18,710 bases of DNA, from assembly GCF_000186865.1 (NCBI RefSeq), contig NW_008705597.1, positions 278,653 to 297,362 on the forward strand. The letters run 5' to 3'. Of this stretch, positions 1 to 7,859 are shown in pieces. Position 1 is the stretch's first letter; every line of letters begins with the position of its first letter. The stretch comes from Aureococcus anophagefferens. Its lineage: Eukaryota > Sar > Pelagophyceae > Pelagomonadales > Pelagomonadaceae. Below the pieces are notes generated by a model that was given only the letters and a program-made list of their open reading frames with translations, was not told where the DNA came from and did no database searches. A program made the position numbers and the translations under genes.

Positions 1-381
1 ACGCCGTCCCATCCGAGCCCCTGGCCGACGCCGTCCCTCGCGGACGTCCCCGGACTGGGGCGGACGCGTCGTGACCGCCCCCGGGACCACCCGGTATCGT
101 TAGCAATTGTTTCGTACTTCTGGGGGGGGTCGACCGTGGTCAGAGCCCTTTACAGGACCATAGGCTCAGCCTACTGGACCTACCGCTACCCTGACTGACC
201 TTCCCCACTGAGGAGGCTCTCCTCCTTTCTTTCTCCTTTCCTATCCCAAAGTACTGAGATCCTCCCTCCCTGGCGCTAACGCCAGTAGGTCAGTCCACGT
301 AACTCTCGCAGCTGCCCCTGCGAGCTCACTTCAAGGCCACTACCCAGAGAAGCCTTCTCCCTCTGTTCTTTTGCCTGCACA
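1..381. other. Non-coding, possible LTR remnant
   Basis: No recognisable gene. The first ~100 bases are GC-rich; from about 107 the sequence becomes pyrimidine-rich with short hairpins: CTGGCG-CTAA-CGCCAG near 270-290, and CTCGCA/TGCGAG arms near 303-325. The stretch from TG at 108 to CA at 381 has LTR-like boundaries and stops exactly where sulfatase coding sequence begins. The flanks AGCAA (102-106) and AGCGA (382-386) match at 4 of 5 bases, which is weak support for a target duplication. A solo LTR is possible but unproven. Confidence 0.2.
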
Positions 382-1245
382 AGCGACGTGCGTCGCAGTT
401 TCGTGTTCTGCAGCCCGACGCGCAGCTCGTTCCTCTCGGGCCGGCTGCCCATTCAACACTCGCAACGACGACCCCGACGTCTGGAGTGCCGCGAGCGGCG
501 AGGGCGCGGGGATCGGCACCAACATGACAGGGCTGGCAACGCGTGGGCGGGCGCGTACGAGGAGAAGCTCTTCAAGGCCGAGGCCACCGCCATCATCGGC
601 GACTTCGCCGCGGCCGCGGCCGACGGCGACGACGCGCGGCTGTTTTTGTATTACGCGTCGCACCTGTCGCACACGCCGATGCAGGTGGAGCAACATGTGC
701 TCGACGCGTTCCTCAACGAGAGCGCCACGCTGTCGCTGCCCGGTCTGGGCTACGCGGCCATGACCAACGCGCTCGACGCCGCGGTGGCGAACGTCACCGC
801 GGGATGTGGGAGCGCACGCTGTTCGTCTTCTAGTCGGACAACGGCGGCCCAATCTACGCCGCGAACTTTCGAGCGACCGGCGGCTGCCCGAGCGCCATGC
901 GGCCGGGGATGCATCCCTACGGGACCGGCGGGGCGGGAACCCTACCGCTCGACGTGCCTCGACTTTGGCGGCGCCGCGAACAACTGGCCGCTTCGCGGCG
1001 GCGAGGCCAGCTGCTGGGAGGGCGGCGTGCGCGTGGCTGGCTTCGTGAGCGGGGGTGCGCTGCCCGCGGCGCAGCGCGGCACGCGCTGCGCCGGACTGTT
1101 GCACACGGCGGACTGGTACGCAACCTTTGGCGCGGGGCTCGCCGGACTCGATCCAACCGACAAAGCCAACACAAGTTTTTTTTTTATAAAATAAAAATGA
1201 TTTGCGTATGAACATATTAAACATAAATCTATATACTTATTTAAA

Positions 1246-1470
1246 ATGGATGTCATGCATGTAATTAAGCGCGATAATTCCCGTGAAACTGTTTCTTTTG
1301 ACAAGATAGCGAAGCGATTTAAACAATTGATTAATGGCGATTCTAAAAAGAAACCGTTGAAAGTAGATTGGATTTCACTTACTCAGAAGATTTGTGGTGA
1401 AATGTATTCTGGCGTTCATACTCACGAATTGGATGAACTTGCTGCTCAAACGTGTGCCTCTCTTATTACA
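1246..1470 (+). pseudogene. Ribonucleotide reductase large subunit, N-terminal ATP-cone fragment
   Basis: Class I ribonucleotide reductase large subunits make deoxynucleotides; their first ~90 residues form the ATP-cone allosteric domain. The ATG at 1246 opens a frame with the ATP-cone hallmarks: HVIKRDNSRETVSFDKIAKR (residues ~5-24), a SLTQKICGEMYSGV stretch (~45-58) and THELDELAAQTCASLITE (~59-76). Homology stops abruptly at residue ~76, where the family continues into a conserved HPDY-type motif and some 700 more residues. Codon third positions are mostly A/T, unlike the flanking GC-rich sulfatase. Composition, truncation and compact AT-rich leader suggest a piece of giant-virus DNA, since many NCLDVs encode this enzyme. 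A cellular origin from an AT-rich genome or organelle-like donor is not excluded. Confidence 0.75.
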
Positions 1471-1482
1471 GAATGTGCTTCA

Positions 1483-1543
1483 GGAGTGGTGTCATTGACA
1501 CCACTCAACGGAGTGTCTGTCAATATTGTCTTCAACTCCGTTT
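1483..1543. repeat. Nested inverted repeats at the 3' end of the AT-rich insert
   Basis: GAGTGGTGTCA (1484-1494) is followed after one base by its exact complement TGACACCACTC (1496-1506). AACGGAGT (1507-1514) pairs with ACTCCGTT (1535-1542). ATTGACA (1494-1500) pairs with TGTCAAT (1518-1524). The same short words recur in alternating orientation within 60 bases, as expected from fold-back or template-switch synthesis at a junction. This is where the ribonucleotide reductase reading frame loses homology. Confidence 0.8.
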
Positions 1544-1842
1544 CTATAGACGCGGGGCGCGGCGAGCGGGCTGCCCTCGATCGACTCGCTGGACATGTGG
1601 CTGATGGTGAGCGGTGCGAATGCGACGTCGAGCGGAAAGCCGGGGCCGCGCGCGCTAGTGACGGCGCGGTACAAGCTGCTGCTTGGAAACGCGGGCGCGC
1701 CCGGCCTGGGGATGGACGGCTGGACGGGCCCGCACTTTCCCAACGCGAAATCGATGGACCACACCTGGCCCCAGACTGCGGCGCGGGCCGCCTCTTCGAT
1801 TTGCTGTTGGACCCGACGGAGCATCACACTGCCAAATACACC

Positions 1843-1982
1843 GTACTGTGTCATTCTTATTTCCCCCTGCGATATTGGTTGCTCTTGATTTGTTCTCGGT
1901 TCCTAGTTGCATGTATCTCGTAGATTATTGGCCCCCATATATATAGTTTGATTTATTTGATTTATTTATTTCTTTACTTCAG
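1843..1982 (+). other. AT-rich stretch, possible intron after the sulfatase tail
   Basis: Directly after the sulfatase C-terminal DPTEHH coding sequence, composition turns AT-rich for ~140 bases. It begins GTACTG and ends in a T-rich tract followed by TTTACTTCAG, a good GT...AG intron outline. The downstream sequence is not recognisably sulfatase, so this may instead be another small insertion or 3' flanking DNA. Confidence 0.3.
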
Positions 1983-2285
1983 AGGCATGCAGATCGATCG
2001 ACGCGATCTCGGAGCGATCGACACGGACACGCGCTCGGCGACGGACGCGTCCAGATTTAGGACAATGACGGGTCGACGACAAAGAGGCAGCTGCGCTGGC
2101 ACCGAAACCGACGAGGTGACCTTAAGCTTCAGACCTCCTGCGCGGCCCGCTCGAGGCGCTGGGCGTCGACGGATTTAGGTCGGCAAGCACGCACCGCGCG
2201 ATAGACGCGCGCACCATGACCAGAGGAGTGTCGCCGCTGCCCTCGATCAGGCGAAGGCACCAACGAGGTGCGTCGGATAGCGGCG
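1983..2285. other. GC-rich stretch without recognised gene
   Basis: About 300 GC-rich bases between the AT-rich stretch and the first palindrome. Open frames are short and none gives a protein I recognise. It is rich in CGATCGA-type words near 1990-2025 and may be degraded coding DNA. Confidence 0.4.
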
Positions 2286-2317
2286 TTTAACATATCCCGC
2301 CGGCGGGATATGTTAGC
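2286..2317. repeat. 32-bp element with 28-bp perfect palindrome, copy 1
   Basis: The half-site TAACATATCCCGCC (2288-2301) is followed immediately by its exact reverse complement (2302-2315), with no loop. Two further bases on each side (TT left, GC right) are shared, in inverted orientation, with a second copy at 8950-8981. The flanking DNA beyond these 32 bases does not match between copies. Confidence 0.95.
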
Positions 2318-2363
2318 AAGGGCAAGTGGGCGCGGCCGACCTCGAGGCCCAGACGGACATCAG

Positions 2364-3437
2364 TTACGTCGGCGCGACCTCCAGGACGCCATCGTCCCCC
2401 GCGCCGAAGGCGAACGCGTGGCGGTTGAAGGCGAGGCGGGAGATGTCGGCGCCCGCCGCCGCGCAGAGGGGCGCCTTCGCCGCGAGGACGAGGTGGACGA
2501 GCCAGGCCTCGTTGTGGTCGAAGCCCGTCGTGCCCGGTCGGACGGAGATATCGCAGCCCTCGACGACGGGCGCGCCGAGGGGCGCGGTGTCGACGGCGCC
2601 ACCGCGGGCACCGAGCGCGGCCTTGAGCTCCGCGAGCGTCGCCGGGTAGGCGTCGAACGCCGCGCGCGGCAGCGACAGCCACCACCAGCGCACCGTCGAG
2701 AGGTCCGACGCTCGGGCCGCCGCGGCGTCGAAGGGCAGGAAGCCGCCGCCGCCGCCGCGCGCGGCGCCGCGGTCCGCAAAGGCCCGGGCCGTCGCAAAGA
2801 CGCGTTCGAAGGTCGCGCCGCGCGCGTAGTGGTACAGGTCGTAGCGCGCGTGCACGCCGTCGCGCGACGGCGCCAGGGACGCGAGCCGGAAGGACGGGTC
2901 GGCCCACAGGACGTCCGTGCGCGCGCAGACGACCGCGTCGAAGCCGCGCAGGGCGGCGCCGAAGCGGTCGACGGCGACCGCGAGCTGGGCCTCCGCGTGG
3001 GCGCCCCGGGGCGCCGCGGCGACGGCGGCGTCGGCGCAGCCGACGCCGCCGCCGCCGGACGTCGCAGTTCGCGCAGGCCAGGGCGAGGGTCTCCGTGAGA
3101 TTCGTCGCCGCGTAGGGCGCCGCGGCCGCGAGATTCTCCGCGACGCCGCCGCAGCGATCGGCCACGGCGTCGAAGACGCACCGCGGCGCCGGCGACCCGG
3201 CGCAGCCGTTGGCGCGGTGCGCCGCCATCGTGGACCGGACGGCCGCCTCCACGGCGGCCGGCCATGCAGACGCGGGCAGCTCGTCGACGACCGCCGCCGC
3301 CGCCGCCCGACGTCCGGCGCCGCGTCGAGGCGCCACTCGACGCTGAGCGGCGCGTCCCCGAAGACGTTGGCGATCTGGACGGCGCACCACTCGGCGCGCG
3401 CCCAGGTCGCGAGGAGGACGAGGCTCCGCGCCGTCAT
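2364..3437 (-). pseudogene. Frame-broken glycosyltransferase-like protein
   Basis: A very GC-rich coding stretch of ~350 codons read over three segments. The ATG at 3437 starts MTARSLVLLATWARA, a possible signal or anchor, followed by EWCAVQIANVFG. The frame then changes near 3290-3312 to VVDELPASAWPAAVEAAV and CANCDVR, and again near 3040-3065 to GCADAAVAA and the C-terminal half. That half holds FDAVVCARTDVLWADPSF, YDLYHYARG, DLSTVRWWWLSLP, GFDHNEAWLVHLVL and a TAA stop at 2364-2366. The RTDV motif after a hydrophobic strand, with a Trp-rich block and a late NEAWLVH, resembles GT-A-fold algal glycosyltransferase-like proteins, but no canonical DxD is evident, so the family is tentative. Both frame changes sit in GCC/GCG-rich runs, typical of polymerase slippage or sequencing indels. 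If those are errors, the gene could be intact. Confidence 0.55.
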
Positions 3438-4139
3438 CGGAGCGGCTGCCCTTGGCGCGGATTCCTCATCGTGTAATTACAGCCTACCTCAACCCTCGTA
3501 CTCAACAACCGGACCAAGAGGTAGGCGGTAGACTACCCTCAGACAGCATGTAGTACCAACTAACTACCCCTGAGTCGCGACCTGCTCAAAATGAGTGGTC
3601 AAAACAGCTGCTGCAACATAGGGTCAACGAAGCCTGTGAACCACCCGCCCTGGCCAATCGGCAGCTGGAGGGCTGCTCGGCCACGACCTCCACTCGGTCG
3701 AAATTTATGATCGAGCGTCAAAATCACCAGTTTGCTCGAGTTCGAGATCCAAACTGGCCGATAGAGCCAAAACAAGCACATTTCCGGTGGAATCGAGTGG
3801 TCTCCCGCGGCTCCAGGGGCACTACCCCCACTACCACTACCACTACCTAACCCCATTCTCAGAGCACCCATCGCAGATCAACATGACATTAGTTATCGTA
3901 TTTTGTGCATGCCTCTTGAACCGGACGCAGTGACCCGTCGAGCGCGCTTCCCCTTCAATAACTAGTCACAACTTTGTTTACCCCTTGGCCAAGCGCCCTT
4001 GTTTTGGACTTCCGGACCGTCGTCTTGAAGGCGATATGGTCGACAAACCCGCGCGCGTGAGCATTTGAAAACCTGAACACTGAACCTCCGCGGATGGGAC
4101 ATCGTGCGCCGGTGGGGTCCGTCTTACACCGCATCATCC
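3438..4139. other. Intergenic, no gene recognised
   Basis: Roughly 700 bases of mixed composition. A short tandem (ACTACC-like) hexamer run lies near 3825-3848. Open frames here are short and low-complexity (for example a Gly/Ser-rich frame on the minus strand across the hexamer run) and are not supported as genes. It would contain the divergent upstream regions of the minus-strand gene ending at 3437 and the plus-strand gene starting at 4140. Confidence 0.4.
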
Positions 4140-4445
4140 ATGGTCTCGTTCCGCCGGAAGCGCCACCGCTGGCACGTGCGCTGGGCGTTCGAGGGGTGGG
4201 AGCGCTGGCGCCGCCACCAGGACGCCCTCGACGACCAGAGCAGCGACAGCGACGACGACGACGAGTTCTTCGTTCCCGCGGCCGGCGACGCGGCCAACGG
4301 CGCGGCGCCGTCCTCCTCCTCGTCGTCCTCCTCCGGTGAGCATGACGAGGATCATCAGAAGGAGGTAAAAGCGGCCTACAACGCCGCGGTGCAGCGACAC
4401 GAACAGGAGCAGGAAGAGTGGCTGAGCAAGCATATCAGACAGTAA
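4140..4445 (+). CDS. Small basic/acidic low-complexity protein, unknown function
   Basis: A 101-residue frame from ATG 4140 to TAA. The N-terminus is strongly basic and aromatic (FRRKRHRWHVRWAFEGWERW, residues ~4-23), followed by an acidic Ser/Asp run (SSDSDDDDEFF), an Ala/Ser-rich linker with eight consecutive Ser, and a charged, probably helical tail rich in Glu and Gln (HEQEQEEWLSKHIRQ). No family is recognised. The segregated charge blocks suggest a nuclear or nucleic-acid-associated disordered protein, but that is inference. The ATG at 4140 is chosen because upstream in-frame sequence lacks an ATG. Composition falls from GC-rich to neutral just after the stop, consistent with a true gene end. 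A chance frame in GC-rich DNA remains possible. Confidence 0.45.
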   Translation: MVSFRRKRHRWHVRWAFEGWERWRRHQDALDDQSSDSDDDDEFFVPAAGDAANGAAPSSSSSSSSGEHDEDHQKEVKAAYNAAVQRHEQEQEEWLSKHIRQ

Positions 4446-4527
4446 ATTGCGATTTCGTTGCCTTTGGTGTATTCTTATGGGAGACTTCCTTCTTAAGTAC
4501 GCTCTCGCTCCCACTTAAACTGCCCCT

Positions 4528-4740
4528 TTAGAGCACCGCAGCTGCTTTTTCCGTTTCTGTTAGCTGCGGATCAGATTTGTGATTCTGCACGTGTCGCGCA
4601 ATGTCTTTCATCTTGTTCGCGGCGCATAGGATTAGCAGGCTACCCACAACAAGGGGAACAGCGGTCCTCTGGTCATTGCGGGCACCAGAAGAGCCGCGAT
4701 GGTGGCGTTTCAGCGCACACCAACGACCTGTTAACAACAT
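4528..4740 (-). CDS. Small hypothetical protein with one possible membrane segment
   Basis: A 70-codon frame with ATG at 4740, starting 22 bases downstream of the transporter stop on the same strand. It has a basic N-terminus, a hydrophobic stretch TAVPLVVGSLLILCAA (residues ~26-41) and a polar tail ending TETEKAAAVL. It may be an independent small membrane protein, part of the transporter 3' UTR, or an extra transporter exon; I could not find a splice solution that removes the transporter stop. Low confidence. Confidence 0.2.
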   Translation of the reverse strand: MLLTGRWCALKRHHRGSSGARNDQRTAVPLVVGSLLILCAANKMKDIARHVQNHKSDPQLTETEKAAAVL

Positions 4741-4761
4741 GAAAGAAACCTATGCGTGCAA

Positions 4762-6084
4762 CTATGTGTAGCAGGCACTCTTTATGATAAAAACTTGGAC
4801 ACTGACGGCGATCACAAAAGAAAATGACACACAGGGTATGCCAACTAAAGTAACATAGAGTATCACAGAAATGGCAGAAAGTCGACCCTGTTTGTCTATT
4901 GGAGCTTGGCTCGTCCACATGGCGCCAAGTGGTATTGTCGCACCTGGAAGAACAAGACAGCAAAGAATGCTTATTAGTAGAAAACCCCAGAGAGTGCTTG
5001 AAAAAGCGCCCCCAAGGCAGATCAGGGAAAGAAGAGCTTGATAGTACGGCATCACATATATTTCAGTCTTGTTCCCATGTCTAAAATGTCTCCACCACAA
5101 GTAGGTCCCAATGCTTGTAGGAGCAATCAAAACAAGGCCAAATTCAGCACGTAGCTTGGCGTTTGGATCAAACTTGTATTGAAATACATTGAAAATAGTG
5201 AAGAAGTAAATAGTCATACCCCATGAAAACAACAAAAAAAAGATAGTCAGATCAACAAGCAACTTCTCACCGGTCCGCCATCTTGCTAGCTGGTCGCGAA
5301 ATCCAAACCACACTTCGCCTCGTGCCCCACGAATGGCAGCTGACAGAATCACAAGGGGAGGCAAATTGGTGTTGTGGGGTTTAGACTCAGGTAGAAGTAC
5401 TACGAGAAACTGAGAAACAAACAAGACCGATAGCGCGATATATATTGCATGACGGATTGAGAGAGCCTCGCTAGAAAGAACCAAGCTGCCGACGATGTGC
5501 CCAACAACAGAACCAGCGCCAGTGTACACACCGGTGAACACGCCGCCGACTTGGATGTGACGAAGTCCAGCTTCAGAGCAAGCAGTCTTGCTCAACAATT
5601 CTGCTCCTGCATTGTTAGAATTGGGATCACGATGTGTCGAATCCAAGTGCAGGGTGAGATCAAACAAGTAAAGAGTTTTAGCAAAATCGTGCAAATTCAA
5701 GATTGCTCGAACCCCATACAGTGCCAGGATCAAATGCATATCTTTACTCCAGCAAATTACAATCCAGAGAAGAATTTCAACCAGTTGGCTAATAACGATG
5801 CACGGGACTCGAGGCAATCTATCAACAACTTCTCCGTGAAACTGCACGAGGCAGATACGCGGAAGTGTATGATACATATATGCCAATGAGACAAAAGTCG
5901 CAAGTCTTCCAGGGTTGTTATTGCATACGTTAGCGATGATGTAGCTCAAAAGTGGAGGAGCAAGCATACCAGAGCCAAATCCAGACGCAAGGCAGTACCG
6001 AAGGTAGGGCTTGAGGCTCGCCGGACAAAGGGCATTATTCAACTCACTAATCTCTCTAACAGGTCCAGGATTTGAGGCGAACAT
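4762..6084 (-). CDS. MFS-type multi-pass membrane transporter
   Basis: An uninterrupted 440-residue protein from ATG 6084 to TAG at 4762. Hydrophobic segments lie at roughly residues 27-50, 59-82, 92-112, 115-137, 179-203, 210-232, 240-252, 278-303, 318-335, 348-390 (two) and 408-435, giving about 11-12 membrane helices. A GEVVDRLPR stretch between helices 2 and 3 matches the position and character of the MFS loop motif (G-x-x-x-D-R-x-x-R). Near the C-terminus, APIDKQGRLSAIS resembles the E/D-x-Q-G-x-x-x-G loop of the tetracycline-resistance/HIAT1-like MFS branch. Length is typical for MFS. Substrate cannot be told. GC content is moderate, unlike the GC-rich broken genes, and the frame is intact without introns, suggesting a functional gene or recent arrival. 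A folate/biopterin-type transporter was considered and is not supported by specific motifs. Confidence 0.8.
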   Translation of the reverse strand: MFASNPGPVREISELNNALCPASLKPYLRYCLASGFGSGMLAPPLLSYIIANVCNNNPGRLATFVSLAYMYHTLPRICLVQFHGEVVDRLPRVPCIVISQLVEILLWIVICWSKDMHLILALYGVRAILNLHDFAKTLYLFDLTLHLDSTHRDPNSNNAGAELLSKTACSEAGLRHIQVGGVFTGVYTGAGSVVGHIVGSLVLSSEALSIRHAIYIALSVLFVSQFLVVLLPESKPHNTNLPPLVILSAAIRGARGEVWFGFRDQLARWRTGEKLLVDLTIFFLLFSWGMTIYFFTIFNVFQYKFDPNAKLRAEFGLVLIAPTSIGTYLWWRHFRHGNKTEIYVMPYYQALLSLICLGGAFSSTLWGFLLISILCCLVLPGATIPLGAMWTSQAPIDKQGRLSAISVILYVTLVGIPCVSFSFVIAVSVQVFIIKSACYT

Positions 6085-6095
6085 CTAGGGTTTAG
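6085..6095 (-). promoter_or_regulatory. Telo-box-like motif abutting the transporter start
   Basis: On the minus strand, AAACCCTA followed by G lies immediately before the transporter ATG. It matches the telo-box word (AAACCCTA) known from plant promoters. The match is short and may be chance. Confidence 0.2.
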
Positions 6096-6818
6096 TTTTA
6101 AAAAAGAAAGAGGAATTTGCCAGGAACAATACCTCCCCGCAAATATCGGTGTCGGTGGAGCCGGTCGTCATTACGCGGGAGTCCAATCCGGACGGTACAG
6201 AGCGATTGCGCGGAGGGAAGTATTTTGAGAGACAATCCGCAGATGCATGCTTGTATAGACCAAATGGGTTCTTCTAGGAGTCGAAATCCGGGCAGCGAAG
6301 ACGGGAGGCGGAGGAGTCAGGGAATAATTATTCGTTTCCGTCCACTTTGCCTTTCGTACCCACTAGCCTGAGCTAAAGGAAGCAGTAAACTCCTCCCGCA
6401 AGGGGGAGGCTTGGTAGCTGGGACGGAGGCGGGTAGGGTAGGGCGGGTGCTTCATTTGAGCCGAAGGAAGCGGAGAGGACCACCGCAGCCAGCATTTTTA
6501 TTTAGCTGGATGATGATAGGAGGTCTAAACTCACTAACTCGTTACCGGAAACATATTGTACTGCCGTGAATGCAATTTTGGTCTCGGCGGGACGCGCCCC
6601 CGGGGCGGGGGGCTGGTCCTTTTTTTTGTTTCCGTATTCTTCCTCCAAAAGGAGCGGTTTCACGGCACGAATTCCAAGCCTCTACATCGCTGACCAAAAG
6701 CCGGAGAAATTCAATGGAGTCCTCAAACTCCTGCCCCTAACCGCCCATTCATGCCAGTTATGGCGGACGCGAGAGGAGCTAGGGGTTGCCATTATTTTCG
6801 GTAGTATCTTAGAATCCG
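6096..6818. other. Intergenic, no gene recognised
   Basis: About 720 bases between the divergent transporter start and the 3' end of the EF-hand gene. It contains a hairpin (CCTCCC at 6392-6397, GGGAGG at 6404-6409) followed by G-rich sequence to about 6450, and a GC-rich block near 6590-6620 followed by a T run. Open frames are short and lack recognisable features. Confidence 0.4.
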
Positions 6819-7219
6819 CTACATCAAAGATGAGATGCTGGAGCCCGTCCCCTCCAAATACTTGCCAAGTATGTCAGTGACTAAGGCATCGTCCAATTCA
6901 TCGAGCTCAATTTCACCTGTCATGTCCTTGTCGTAATTTGAAAATGTAGTATCAATCAACGTTCGTAGCAACTTGTTTCCACCGTCCTCGTCATCAGATG
7001 TGGGTAGAGGAAACTCACTTGCAACAGCGGTGATTGCCACGAATCTCGTCAATTCCAGCTTGTCAACACCGCCAGACCTGGGAGTTAGCGATGCGACGAT
7101 TTAGCGGTCGACACGTACCGATTGTCGTCCAACTGCGTCCAAAAAGTATGCAAACTCAAATCAAAATCTTGGCCCCGTGCCATCGCGCAAGCTGCGAAGA
7201 TGGTTGCCAGCAGGATCAT
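6819..7219 (-). CDS. Secreted two-exon EF-hand protein
   Basis: Exon 1 runs 7219-7119 and starts MILLATIFAACAMARGQ, a good signal peptide; an in-frame TAG lies four codons upstream, fixing this ATG. It ends within an EF-hand loop (...LDDN plus two bases). An intron (7118-7078) follows, then exon 2 (7077-6819, TAG). Splicing gives DDNRSGGVDKLE, a full 12-residue Ca2+-binding loop with acidic 1, Asn 3, Ser 5, Gly 6, Val 8, Asp 9 and Glu 12. A second loop, DKDMTGEIELDE, follows ~45 residues later in exon 2 after a helix. The product is ~119 residues with paired EF-hands, expected in the secretory pathway or outside the cell. That both halves of one loop join exactly at GT-AG borders is strong evidence of a real gene. 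The partner is unknown. Confidence 0.85.
7078..7118 (-). other. 41-nt spliceosomal intron in the EF-hand gene
   Basis: On the minus strand the intron begins GTACGTG and ends CCCAG, with a branch-point-like GCTAAC just upstream of the acceptor. Removing it restores a canonical EF-hand loop in frame, while reading through hits TAA within it. It splits an Arg codon after two bases. Confidence 0.85.
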
Positions 7220-7400
7220 GAAGGGAATGTTCTATACGGAGTATCGTTCTCTCGGGCGCCTATATTCGCGAAGGGAGCGTTAGCCGATCCATTGGGTCAT
7301 TTAGCGTTGAATCGCTGTCCGAAGGCTAGCCCCACTAGGGTAACACCCTGTGTGCCACCTACTATGGGTTGTTCCACCGTGCTAACACTGCCCCCCGTGT
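7220..7400 (-). promoter_or_regulatory. Upstream region of the EF-hand gene
   Basis: This is the likely promoter of the EF-hand gene. On the minus strand a GAATATAGG TATA-like word lies near 7262-7270, ~45-50 bases upstream of the ATG. Small inverted repeats (AGGGT/ACCCT near 7338-7350) are also present. No other element is recognisable. Confidence 0.3.
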
Positions 7401-7402
7401 AA

Positions 7403-7641
7403 CGGGGCTACCTGCAGTTCGTCGGACTCTGAGCCTCCCGGGACACCCCGCCCCGAGGCCGCGACCGCGCGTCGCGCGCCGGCGAGGCCGCGGCGGCTAG
7501 CACACCGCAGCCCTCGGGCAGCGCGGCGCGGCGCGCCCTGACGCGGCGCGACCGGCGGCCCCAGAGGCGCCACCGCTACCCCAGATGGCAGCCCCAGAGG
7601 CGCCGAAGACCAATCTAGCGACGCTGTTCGGCAATGCATAG
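7403..7641 (+). pseudogene. GC-rich C-terminal coding tail, frame-shifted
   Basis: Composition switches sharply to GC-rich at ~7400. Three frames in succession give plausible disordered-protein text: CSSSDSEPPGTPRPEAATA (third frame), then DTPPRGRDRASRAGEAAA and TPQPSGSAAR (second), then PDAARPAAPEAPPLP, a repeat of AAPEAP, and KTNLATLFGNA ending at TAG 7639-7641 (first). A near-identical 17-base word (GCGGCCCCAGAGGCGCC / GCAGCCCCAGAGGCGCC) underlies the AAPEAP repeat. It looks like the Ala/Pro-rich end of a host gene whose upstream part is lost or unrecognisable. No function can be assigned. Confidence 0.35.
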
Positions 7642-7859
7642 AGTCGACTCCAGGCGCTGTCAAGGTTTCTTCAACGAATGGCCCCGAGCGTATGGCTGCA
7701 AAGCCCTGCTTCTCACGATTCCGCAAATCCAAAAATCTCGCGAATCGATGAGGTTTGAGCTGAGTTATGAGCATCTGAATGGCTGCCGCAGTGGGCCGAA
7801 ATGTATGTCAGAAGCTGCTCCGGTGCGAGGGTTAGTCCTGGCTCCGGCCACGCGGACTT

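Larger units (their letters stand above)
1168..1552 (+). other. AT-rich insertion inside the arylsulfatase gene
   Basis: About 380 bases of strikingly AT-rich DNA interrupt GC-rich sulfatase codons. The left side reads GLDPTDKA up to ~1167 and the right side resumes ASGLPSIDSLDMW from ~1563; in the family these two stretches are adjacent. The insert starts near a run of ten T (1176-1185), passes through ~60 bases of A/T-rich leader, then an open frame from ATG 1246, and ends in nested inverted repeats before GC-rich sequence returns near 1552. No clear target-site duplication or terminal repeat is visible, so the exact borders are uncertain by about ten bases. Confidence 0.8.
385..1830 (+). 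pseudogene. Arylsulfatase (type I sulfatase, ARSB-like) pseudogene
   Basis: Type I sulfatases hydrolyse sulfate esters with a formylglycine made from Cys in C-x-P-x-R. That motif is visible as CSPTRSSFLSGR at 409-444. Next come NTRNDDPDVW in another frame (~457-490), a jump to YEEKLFKAEA (~556-590), LFLYYASHLSHTP (~640-680), a TAG stop at 831-833 exactly between LFVF and SDNGGP, NNWPLRGGE and CWEGGVRVAGF (~979-1044), and a HTADWYATF-like stretch. After the insert the frame resumes with SGLPSIDSLDMW (~1565-1600) and ends RLFDLLLDPTEHH (~1790-1828), one frame off. Between NMTG (~530) and the YEEKLF segment the GKWH-type metal/substrate region of the family is missing, implying an internal deletion of roughly 100 codons. 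There are at least four frame changes, one stop, one deletion and one insertion. The 5' end, including the first metal-binding Asp pair, is absent. It cannot encode an active enzyme. Confidence 0.88.

Noticed and set aside
340..1224. Minus-strand 294-codon frame across the sulfatase
   Set aside because: It is Arg-rich and anti-sense to clear sulfatase motifs, so it is a GC-rich shadow.
1186..1245. Mimivirus-type early promoter (AAAATTGA) upstream of the RNR fragment
   Set aside because: The leader is A/T-rich but the exact motif is absent, so the virus link rests on composition and gene content only.
2364..3437. Programmed ribosomal frameshifting in the broken GC-rich genes
   Set aside because: Multiple shifts per gene in simple-repeat tracts, plus a stop and a deletion in the sulfatase, fit decay or error better than recoding.
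5497..5889. Plus-strand 130-codon frame inside the transporter
   Set aside because: It is antisense to continuous membrane-helix coding text and has no recognisable features.
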